A model generated the notes under the pieces. The model did no database searches. It saw only the letters and a program-made list of their open reading frames with translations, and was not told where the DNA came from. This document shows, piece after piece, positions 39,201-51,200 of a DNA stretch of 64,000 bases (position 1 is its first letter; every line of letters begins with the position of its first letter). The DNA is taken from the NCBI RefSeq assembly GCF_003265705.1, contig NW_020313168.1, positions 2,263,022 through 2,327,021 on the forward strand, written 5' to 3'. This stretch comes from Callorhinus ursinus. Its lineage: Eukaryota > Chordata > Mammalia > Carnivora > Otariidae. The position numbers and the translations under genes are program-made.

Positions 39201-42200
39201 TACCCTCACCCTCCACCTACACATATGGTACATGGCTTGTCTGAAGCAACCCTCTCCCTCACGGTCAACGGTGTCTTGTCTTCTGAGTAAGTGTTTCCAC
39301 CGGAGATTCAGAATCCCAGTTACCTGTATACCCTTTATTCACCCATACTCCAGAATTGAAGCCCCTGAAATCCAAGAGGAAGCTTTTCGGAGGCCCACTG
39401 AGAGTGAGTTGTGCAAGAGCAGGCCCAGGGTGGGCCGTGTGGGTCGTGCCGCAGAGTGAGGAACAGGCAGAGCCGCACAGATCAAAGAGCTCTCTGAAGC
39501 ACAGCCTCGCCAGTGTAGACAAAGCTGAAGCTGGCAATTCTACCTGTGACAGGCGCTCCGGAAGCAGGGAAATGAGGAAGGGGAATGAGACCAGGATTTC
39601 TCAGAACTTCCCAGAACTCCCATTTGTTACTGTAATGCCATCACCCTCAGGCTGCAAAAGGACGCAGCTTTTCAAATATATGTGATTCAGGGGCGCCTGG
39701 CTGGCTCCGTTGGTGGAACATGCGACACCTGATCTTGGGGTTGTGAGTTCGAGCCCCATGCTGCATGTAGAGAGTACTTAAAAATAAAATCTTAAAAAAA
39801 TAAAAAATAAAAAATAAAATAAATGTGATTCCGAAATTGAAACCTAGGCTTCACCAATTACTTGGAAGAGCACATGAAGACTTCTGCTGCATGACAATTT
39901 TTTTCCCTTCCCACATAAAGAAACTCTCCTATTTACCTCGTATCGTTTGTCACAAGAGGAATGTTCAGAAGCTTCATGTCCCGGAAAATAAACATCCAAA
40001 GATCTCTTGTCCAGGATGGAAAGTCTGGCCTGATCAGTAGCTCGAGGTTGCTGTCTCTGTCCAGGACAGATACCATGCTCGCCAGGAGAGGGGTCACCAC
40101 ACCCTGGACCCGCTTCCAGAGGGTCTGCCTGCAGTGCAGGGAAGAGGAGACCTCGTTCGCAGCTCGACAAGCACACGCTGCCATGGAAGTCCTGCCTCCT
40201 TTTGACATTTGGTTCCTTCTGGGCTGGAACAACAGGTCTGGTCTACCGATTCCACGCTACGGCTATGGCAGTAAATGCTAACTGCCATTGTTTTTAAGTA
40301 CTCGAAGAAAAATTCACAGATAGAAACTTCTAGGATTGGAGGCAGGACTGGAACGGACCTTAATTCTACATGGAAAAAATGGTCATCGGTTCCCTGAAAA
40401 GGCCAAGTAGGATTTGTTGAATTCTGTTATACAGCTAATTTCCCAGAGCAAGTCATCCAGGCTCTATGAAGAATAGAGGGACCATGTGGCATTTGGGAAA
40501 AAAAATAAATGTTACTCTAAGGAAAAAAAAAAAAAAACAGTTGTGGAGAGAATATAATAAAGCACAAGGCAAAATAAATGTGTTCCAGGTCAAGCAAAAC
40601 AGGAAAGTACCTGTTTCTCTATAAGGTAGCTCTTGTTGATGGTTGTGTATGCTGGATCTGAGTGTTTATATATCCAGAGGGACATTTCACTGCTTCTATG
40701 AACGATGCTGTCCTTCACTGTTATCACGACGTTTATACATAATCATAAACTCTGTAACACGCTGTGAGACATCTACTACCAGCTAGTCAAGGAGACCAAT
40801 TCAGGCTCCATTTTGAAAAGAAGAAAGAAAGATGATTTCCTGCTTAAAGTATGTGGTGTGCAGGGACCTGGCGAGAATTCACAAGTGTCTACTGAGGAAA
40901 CAAAGCATGCTAACGATCAAGAGAGCACTCGACTGAAGGAAAGAGTGCCCACGTCGGGGAAGTGTAGAAGGCTGGCTGCAGGGCACCCAGGAAGGCGGAC
41001 CCGGACAGGCATGCAGACCTCGGATGTCAGGAACAACCAGGACTGCCATGCCGGGGAGTTTAATCCCGAGAGGACGAATGACTTGGGTCCCAAGTGCGTG
41101 GATGGTAAACAGAGACAGATGTCGAGATCGTGAGAGCTGGGCTAGCAGGCTCCAGAGCCCACCTGACAGCTGACACAGGGGAGCTACAGGTGTGGTCCCA
41201 ATCACCCCACGAAGGTGTGTGCAGAGAGCACCGGCGGCTGCTAAGGGTGGGCCAGCCCCGAAGCCACAGCCAACAGCAGAGCAGACAGAAGTGGGGCCAC
41301 ATGCCGCTCGGAACACCCGGCAAGTATGGGAAGTCCGGTGGCTGGAGAGGCACCAAAAATGCAGATTTTAAGGAGTACTGATGTGAAATTAAGTATTTAG
41401 TAATATCTGTGAGGAGTGACCGAGGGAAACGATCTAGATTCAGATCTGATCTAAAATTCCCCACTCAGAAAGTGAAAGTAGGAAAGACATTAAGGGTAAC
41501 TAGAGAAGAAAACTGACGCAGAAATCCCCTCACAGCAGAAACCAACACCGACAAGCTCACACCTTCCCCTCAACTCTGGGCTCCCACGTTTCTCTCCTGC
41601 CCATCACACAAAGGCAGTGTCCCTGAAGCCACACGGATCACAGCTGGGAAGACCGGATGGGAGGGGCTTCAGATGAGCTGAACATTCTCTCAGAAGTGAG
41701 GAAACCAGGGGCAGAGTGACTGTCACAAGCCCACGAGGACTCTGCGGACGAGGGGAGGACGAATCTTCCTTGGGGAACCCACAGCACCCCGCCTCCCTCC
41801 ATGACACGGATTGTCTCACTTAGTCCTGAAAAAACGGTCAGGGTTTTACAGAAAAAGGACCACGGCCGATGGATGAACACTCCCGGGTCTGATGTCGGTA
41901 GTTATCGCGTAACTTCAACCAAGCTGCAGGCCTGGGGCAGTCATTTTCCCTCCCTCCCTGCCTATCACCTCCTCAACAACCTACAACAGCAGCTATCTCC
42001 GTGGGACGAACACGCGGGCCGATGTTTACATCCTTCAAGAACAGGTGTTCCGTTTTTGTTGTTGTTAGGACAGAACGTAAACATGCAGAGAAGTAGAGAA
42101 GTGTCTAGCAAACCCCAGGTACCCGCCACCCAGACCACCCTGCACCTTTCCGAGAAAACATGTGACCACTCTGAACCACTCAGAGCTTTAGGAAGAAGCG

Positions 42201-45200
42201 GGTGGCCGAGCCATCCACGGCCGGGGCCCTCCTGCCCCCGCCCCCCACATCTCACCCCCCACTGGCGCCCTTCATGCCAGGACCTGAATGTGCCTGCCTC
42301 CTGCAGAGCGTCCTGGTTCAAGGCTTCCCTCGACACCCACGCCTTCATGTTGAAGAAGCCGTTCTCCTGCTGCTCGAGGAGGGCACAGAGGCGAGCCTTG
42401 CACAACCGCAGGAAAGCAGCTGCAAAAGAGCAGAGGAACCGAGTCCTGGGCGCGTCCCATGGGCACTCGTGAGGGGGCGCCCGCCTGTGTGTGACCCTGG
42501 GACCCCGCACCTTTCTCCGCGTCATCCTCATTCAAGAGGCCGAGAAGAATCTCCACTCTCCGCATGCTGCGAGGGCGGCCCTCCTGGTCCCTGAGCATGC
42601 CCACGGCACCCTGTATGCAGCTCTGCAGCAGGCTGGTGGTGTCCACGATCTGCATGTGTACGGCGCGGACGGTAAGGCCTCCTGGCCTCGCAGCCTTCCC
42701 CGTCCCTTTGAGGGCCACTGCTGGGGGACTCCACCATGGGGAACCCTGCCCTGGTCTTGGGCCTCTACTCCAGGGGTGAGCAGGAGGAGGCCACCTGCGG
42801 GGTAGCCTAGCCTTCCGGGAGGCCCAAGAACGAGAAAGAGCCAGAACTCACCTTACTCCTGCCTCGCTCAGCGCATCGGCTGCGCAACAACTCAGAGCCT
42901 TCTGTTCCCAAGCCCGCCTTGGCCGCCTCCCCTGACCCTGCAGGCTGGGTTTCCTCTGCCTCCTCCCGGCCGTCTCCGGCCCCGTGTCCTGTCTCCGCTG
43001 CAACAGAAGCACAGACAAGCTGCTGGGGACAGGAGCGGCACGGGGGCTCTCCCCACAGGCCTCCCGGCCCCTTGCCCCCACTGCAAGCCCCACGGGAGAG
43101 GCCACGGATCACGTAGGCTGGCCTCTGACCGGCCCCGTCTGTGCGGGCCACCAGAGGCGACCCTTCCTCCCGTCCAGGGTGCACAGCTGACACACAGCCC
43201 TGGCAACCAGGGTGTGACACATGGCAGAGACCCCCACTTCACAGCCTGCCACGTCCACAAAGACCCGCTTTCCCATGTGGGACTCCTGGCCAGTGCCTGG
43301 CCGTGGGAAGGAGCAGGCAGTGCCCGTGGACTCATGCCCCACTGGGGCAGGTGCAAGGACTCAATGGGGACAAGGGCACGGCCTGGCCCTCACGGGACAG
43401 CAGCGCACCTCCCTGCACTCTGCACCCCTGGCTGCCACGCCTACCGTCCTACCTACATTCCCAAAGGCGTCCTCCTGACTTACACTCAGGGTTCTCTTCT
43501 GGCTTAAAGAGCTGGCTGATGGCCACATCCTGCAACTTAGTCACATCTGAAACCATGACCGTGGACTTCCGGAGATCGTCAATGTGCACAGACTGCCACA
43601 GCCCTGTGGGAAGTAGAAGCCACCTAGAGTCTCCCCATGCCTCTCCTGGTGTCCTCTTGTCAGCCACAAGCAGGGACACGCCACATGTCCCGATGATTCA
43701 ATACACTGCTGCTCAATGATGTGTACCCTGACGCCCAAAGCCTGGAACCCATGCAGAAATCACCTGGCTCTGTGTCTGTGCCAATGACCAAAACATGAAC
43801 ATCGGTTGTAAGAATGAAGAGAACTGCCTTTTTGTAAAGTGTATCTGAAGGCTTTTGAGTCTTTTTACATTTTGCATTATACTTGCTGTGTCACAGTTAG
43901 TAAAGAGTGTGGGAAACTGGCAAGACACGCCTCCCATTCTCTAAACTGTTATCTGCCAATTTCTAGAATACCCATTTTCTTAACATACTAGTTGGTTTAA
44001 TTCTTAGAAGAAAAGGAGAGAGAGGTTGAAGATAGCACTTCCCTCCCTCCAGAAACAGGAAGAAAGTATTGGTGCTTCTGTAACAGTACCAGCCGGCAGG
44101 ATCTTCTCTGGGTTGTCCGTGTTACAAAGGGCAAGGACCCAGAGAGGCTAATCAAGCGTTTATCTACTGGTCTATAAAGGGGATGCCGTACGCTGGAGCA
44201 GCAAGTCCAGACATGAGTGTTTCCCGCGGTAACCACTGGTAAGAAAGCTCACTGAATCTGAAACGAGTATTGCTGAGATTAACATCAATGTTCCAATTCC
44301 AGACTTGTACACCATGGGACCAACTCAGAAGGAGCTCAGACGTGATTTAAATAAGCATCTTCACTAACATTTTCATCCTACCTCCATGGAATCCCACGTA
44401 GGATGCTCCACTTCCCATCCGGGACAGTTTTGTGATAAAATAGACCAAGATGCAGTCCTTCCTGCCTTGCATCTTGTTGATTTCATTTATGGCAGAATAC
44501 CTATTTTAAAACAAACAAGCAAAGACAAAACAAAACAAAACAAAAAGCAAATAAACGAAACCAAAGTCGTGAAGTGGCTGAAGGGTATCCTATGAGTAGT
44601 TGTGTTCAATCTCATGTCTTTTTAGCTTTAGATAAGTTTCTTCTCTTTTTTTTTTTAAAGATTTTATTTATTTATTTGACAGACAGAGTCTGAGCACAAG
44701 CAGGGGGAGTGGAGGAGGGAAAAGCAGGCTCCCCGCTGAGCAGGGAGCCCAATGCGGGGCTCGATCCCAGGACCCTGGGGATCATGACCTGAGCCTAAGG
44801 CAGCCGCTCAACCAACTGAGCCACCCAGGCGCCCCAGGTGATTAGTTTTTTAAAAAAATATTTTTATTTATTTATTTGACAGAGACACAGCGAGAGAGGG
44901 AACACAAGCCGGGGGAGTGGGAGAGGGAGAAGCAGGCTTCCCGCCGAGCAGGGAGCCCGATGCGGGGCTCGATCCCAGGACCCTGAGATCATGACCTGAG
45001 CCGAAGGCAGACACTTCACCGACTGAGCCCCCCAGGTGCCGCGAGATAAATTTCATACCCTCATGCTCACTGTCTCCTCTCATGAGAGAAGGAGGGCAAG
45101 CTCTGTCCCAACAGGTACGTTTTCTTCCCCACTCCTGTGTCCCTCTGCTTTGAAGTGCCATCTCCTTATTGACCAGGAGCCCTGTCCTACAACCCTCGAT

Positions 45201-48200
45201 GGGTAAGGCTCGCTGAACTTTCCGTCCTGAGAAGCAGGATTCTGTGAACCCACAACCATGCTACGAAATATGGCTTCCAATGCCTTCAACGGCCCAGAAA
45301 TCACCTTTCCCCTAACTTAATAAGAGAACACAGTTAATTCTAAAAGTATCAAACTTCTGCTACACTAATACTATAAAAATGTCCAATAAATACAAATGAG
45401 AGCTTTTACATACTGATTGCTCTTCAACTTGCAATATATTCAAATTATATAATTTGACATTAATAACTACCAAGACATGTCTGCAGATGATATGTTCCTA
45501 GGATATTCTTTCATATCCTACTAATAATCTATTACTTACACCTCGCGGCATTTTACCATTTTTGCCTTGTTTTAGCCTTTTCTCTAGCCCCTTGTCTGTG
45601 GGGAATGAAAAGCAAGAGTCCTTTTATTTTTATTTCTTTGTTTATTCTAATACCATACGGTTTTCAGGGAAGAAATTCTTTAGGAACTCCTGAATAAAAT
45701 TTGAGCTTTCTGGGTAGTTTCTGAGAAAAATAACAAAAACATACTTAGCTGAAGCGATGAGCTGAGCACTACGGACTCCATCCTCAAAATCCGTTTGAAT
45801 AATAAGGATTTTACATCTGGCTACGTTAGTTAAGCAGTTTCTGAAAGAAAAAGGAAATTGTCTGCCCTAAACAATGGGTGATAAAATTCCCCAGAGGGAT
45901 GGGAAATTTGAAGGAATTTATTGGTGTGGAATCACTCCGGTGGGGTTCTCCTCTATGTGAGCAGACAAGCCAGTGAAGAGAGCACATAAACTCCAGTAAA
46001 TGCTTCCCTAAGAGAAGGATGCCCATGCAGAAGGCAGTAGAGATGGGGCACAAGGAGAATGGGACACCGTCCTTCTCCGTCACGTGTCCTTGGTGTTCAC
46101 TAACCAGGGCTGGTGCCAGCACCAGTGGTCCAGGCAGTCACGCACGTGAAGCACAGAGCGGTCAGAGCTGGGGGTGCGGGGGGGACAGGGAGGGAAGGGG
46201 GGAAGCCTCACTGGACTTTTCTGAGGAATGAGCTCTCGGTGTCAAACTGCTGCAGGGACAGGACCGTGGGCCTCAGAGCTCCATCCATTACTTCTGATTC
46301 CAAACTTTCACAGTCATGGCTGGTCAGCAGTCTGGAGAAGGTGGTGATCTGCAAAGTCAGGAAATGCTAATTATTTGCTAGAATTCAAGGAAGGTTGCAG
46401 GTCTGCTGGGATTAGAAACATGAGAATGTTGAGCAAATATCTTCTATGGGCCCAGCATGCACTGTGCATTTGGTACACAGAAAAGAATCCAAACCCAGAG
46501 GAGTTTTAAAAAAAATGAAGCATGGGGCGCCTGGCTGGCTCAGTCGGTAAGTGGCTGCCTTCGGCTCAGGTCACGGTCCCAGGGTCCTGGGATCGAGCCC
46601 TGCATCGGGCTCCCTGCTCGGCGGGAAGCCTGCTTCTCCCTCTCCCTCTGCCGCTCCCCCTGCTTGTGTTCCCTCTCTCGCTGTGTCTCTCTCTGTGGAA
46701 TGAGTAAATAAAATCTTTAAAAAAAAAATAAAATAAAAAATAAAAAAATGAGGCAGTGTTGAGGCAAACAGAACCTATGAAATCAAAAGGTATGGGAAAG
46801 AAGACTCCTCCTGTCTCCAGGTCCCTTCAAATCTCCTTGGACTCCAGTGTCTCTTCCTGCCTGGCCCCTCCTAGAAATTCTGATGATCCCTTAGGGCTCA
46901 ACACAAATGCCATTCCTTCCTCCTGGTCTTCTGCATACTTCCAGATGGAGTTCAAATGGACAGTGCTCCTTCTGCCCCACAGTTATGACCAATTCTCCTG
47001 TAACACCGGATCACACCCCCCCCCCCCACACAGAGCACATCAAAACACTCCTGTGGACGTGCAGATACCATAGTTCCTGAACCCCTAACTCCAGGCTGGC
47101 CTTGCCACTGAGCTTCTGATTCCTATATCCAACTGCATGACAGACGTGTCTGCCTGGATGCCACAGGGGCACCAAAGTCTGTCCCAAATGGAATTTACCA
47201 CCAATATTTGTGGCTCATTCCTGGACTATAATTAACCAAACCTCCAGTCATCCAAGGAAGAATCCAGGAAACCATCCCTGGACCCCTTCGTCTTCCACAG
47301 CCCCCAGATGGAATAAGTCACTAGGTCTGCCAATCACATCCTATTTCTCATTCCACCTACCTGCTCCTCTACTTGGACTGAACTGGTACAGCAGCCTCCC
47401 TCCCTTTTCTATGATAGTCTCTTTATCAGGCTTTCTCCTCCCTCTCCCAGGCAATGGGACGCACCTCAATATGCATTTCTCTATCCCTCCCCTCTCCACA
47501 GCAGACCCAGCTCGTCAGCACCGCTGCTCAGACCCTCCATGAAGTCTCTCCAATGGCATCTCATCCCCATCTCTTGGCCCTTGCACCCTCAAGCTTCACA
47601 CCACACAGCGACCAGTTCCTTGTTTCCGGCACAGATGGCACGGTTTCACACCTTTGCTCAAGTAGGAACCTCTGCCTATAATACTTTCCCAGCCGCATTC
47701 CACAATCGGCTTGAGGGTCCTCTGACCTCAAACTCTCATGTGCATTGCTCCTTTCTGCCCCCACGGATAGCAATGTCGTGTGATGCCAATGGCATCCATT
47801 CACGAGTCTTACACCGTATGCTGACCAAGGCCAAGAATTGTGCCAATGCATTTTTATATCCTTGGTGCCCTCAGCACGGTACTCAAGTGTGTCACTTCAT
47901 TTGTTGAAGTGAACACTGTATATAATTTTACTATCAGCACAGAGCTCTGCATAGAAAGAGGCACTCAAAACTTGCTTTTGTTGAATTTTTGTGAATATCT
48001 GGGTTTCCTCGCACTTAGTGGAGAGAAACTAAAGTCTCAACATATCCATTTATGACTTCTGAACACTGGCTTGAAAAGAATCCTGAATTCTTGGGGCGCC
48101 TGGGTGGCTCAGTTGGTTGAGCGACTGCCTTCGGCTCAGGTCATGATCCTGGAGTCCCGGGATCGAGTCCCGCATCGGGCTCCCTGCTCAGCGGGGAGTC

Positions 48201-51200
48201 GGCTTCTCCCTCTGACCCTCTTCCCTCTCGTGCTCTCTGTCTCTCGTTCTCTCTCTCTCAAATAAATAAATAAAATCTTTAAAAAAAAAAAAAGAATCCT
48301 GAATTCTTGAAACAAGGGATGCCAAGGCCTCTGAGATGAAGGAGGACAAGCATAAAATTATTATCACCTCTGTGAAGATGACACGGCGTTCCAGATCCGT
48401 GGCGCGAAGCTGAGCCTGAAGGAAGTCTGCAAAGGAGTCATGTTGCTGCCTGTGGTAGTATTCTTGAGACAGGGACTGTGCGGTGAACCTACCCAGGGAG
48501 GCAGCATCCAGCCTGACCACAGCATCTGGCGTGGCACAACCCAGCAGTAGCAACTTGGCCTCCTCAGATACCTTCTGGTACAGTTCCTCAGTCAAGATGC
48601 TGTGACCTAGCCTCTCAGTGACCTGGAGCACCACAGAGGCACACGCGTCCGGGTGGTAGCCAATGAAGACTTCAGAAGGGCTGTATTTGTGTCTGGCTAC
48701 AAACTGCCCTGCTTTCACATCTACGAATCTCTCCACCCAGCTCTTGAGCTCTTCTACGATATTTTTCTGCCATTTCTCCAAAACGGTGTTGATATCCAGA
48801 TAGTGTTTCTCCAGCCGGTTAATGAGAGGGATGGGAAAATGTTTGTAGACAACGTCTTTCTCTTCAATGACTATCAAGCGGAAGTCTGGGTGAACCCGAC
48901 ATTTGACCCGATGGGTCCCCAGACCAAGGTCCACATACTTCTGGCCTCCAAGGTAGACATAGTACTGATTGAGCGCATCATAGAGGCTCTCATAGAGGCT
49001 CTGTAGGTTGAGCAGCACCACCATCTTGCCAGTTTCCATGCAGATCTTCACTCGGTTGATATTTCTGCAGACCTGGGTGTACTCTTGGTCCTTGGGAAAG
49101 CTGGAACCAAAAATGATCTCTGGCTGCTGGTGCTCCCTGAAGAACGTCTGCTGCAGGACCTGCAGGGCTGAGTAGTTTCTGGTCAGCACAAGCAGGTAGC
49201 GGGACTCAGAGTCGTCCAGCTCCTTGCCTGACACCTTCTGAAGGTCACTGTACATGTTCTGCTGGATCAGCTGCATGGTGCTGACTTCTTCTGACCACTT
49301 CGCCTCAGGTAAATTGGCTGTAAAAATGTCCAGAGCATGGATGTCATCTTTGCCACTGAAGTTCCGAAGGACAGCTTGCGCAATATCTCGTGGAGAGGGC
49401 TCTTTATTAGAAGCCTTTGCCTTGGTGAAGACCATTTTGATGAGGCTGTAGTAGTCACGAAGCCCAAAGAATTCCTTGTCTTGCTTCTGACACACTGTTT
49501 CATAGGCTCTGGCAAAGGGTGCAAAGTACCCTTGGACTCTTTGTTGAACTAGGGGCTCTGAAGAGCAAATCCCCTTAGCACTCTCTATGAGCTCTTTCTT
49601 GTTGGGACTGCCGCGTGACACAAAAATACCCCGGTTCATCTTGGCAGGGTCCAGGGCCCAATTGGAAATGCCTATGAAGCCAACCTTTTTATGGGGGGCA
49701 GGATCATCTTCAATGCATCCGTATTCCAACAGTGGGTGCAGAGCCTTCAGGGGCATTTTAGGCGAGTCTTCTGCCAGTCCAACCTCATCCAACACTACCA
49801 CAGAGACGTACTGCTGTAGGTCCTTCCCCTGCTGGAAGCGGGCACACTGTCTGAAGGTGCTTATGATGCCTTGGGGGGTAGAGTGGGGGCTGCACTGGAA
49901 TGATACCAGATGGACCTGCTTTAGGCTCCGGAAGAGGTCTGAGTGAGCTGCCGGGCCTTGCATGGCATCTGCTACGATGGTCTTGGCAAGAGATTTGGAG
50001 CTGCCAGGCTTCCCCACCAGGAAGAGGGGAATCTTCAGCTCAATGCAGATAACCATCATGAAGACATTCTCCTTCAAAGCTGAGTTCTTAGCAATGGTTT
50101 TCCTTAAAGACACACCATTCAGAAAAAGACCCTGTGTTTGAGTTATCTCCTCCAGAATAACCTTGCTGTCATTATATGGTTCCGGAAAGAGCCTGCAAAT
50201 GGCTCTCCAGTACGATTCCTTCTGTTCTAAAGAGGCGTGATAGCACACCCCGAGGGCTAGCACCAGGGACCAGAGGACGGGCTCTCTCTCCAAGTTGTTT
50301 TTGCTGACGTGGGACTCCTGGAGAAAGGAATCCAGCTTTGACAGGAGCATCCTACTGTGGCTGTAAAACCATGTGAACACTTTGACACAGCGCTCCACGT
50401 CCCTGAGGCTGACAAAGCTGCACTCATTTACTCTCGTCCTCATGAAACCCTGAGAGGCAGAAAGTACTTCTGTGATCACGCGAGTCTCATCTTCATCTAT
50501 ACCAATGGAGTCCACCAGCCTCTGCACAATCTGCTGGATGTAGAGATTTTCGGCGGTGTCATTCAGCTGTCCGAAATCCCACACCAGTGGGATCAGGCTG
50601 GGTGGCAGAGCATGCACTCGGTACACCAGCTGCCTCAGGGGGATGGAGCCAAGCCTCTCCGCCGTGTCGTCGGCACTGACCCTGTATCCCAAACCAGCCG
50701 ACTCCAAACGGCAGATCATCTCCTGTGAGTGCTTCCGGTAAGGGTTGCAGGCCGCTATGATATGCAGGCCCGAGTCTTTGGCCAGGGGCTGGCCGCCCAC
50801 TGTACGATCACACAGGACTTCCTTGATACAGCTTATGGCTTCCGTTGTATTGGCCTCATCAAAGAACAAGATGGTGTCCAGCTGATGTTGGTCCTTATTG
50901 AAGACAGCAAGTTTCTCTGCCTCCCGGACTTTGGAGTAGATCATCTCTGCAGTGGTTCCTCCATGGACCTTGACCAGCTTCATGGTTTCAGCTTTGGTAC
51001 CCCCGCGTCGCAGGTCACTGAGGAATTTAATGAGCCTGGTTTTCCCGCAGCCAGTCTCTCCCATGATGATGACGGGGATCCCACACCGGAACCGCATCTC
51101 AATGGCAAGGATCTTCAGCATATTGTCCATTGTGAGCTCGTAAGTTTCATCAGGGTCCATGGGCCACTGGATCCCCAATGCCAGGCAGAGCTTTACAAGT

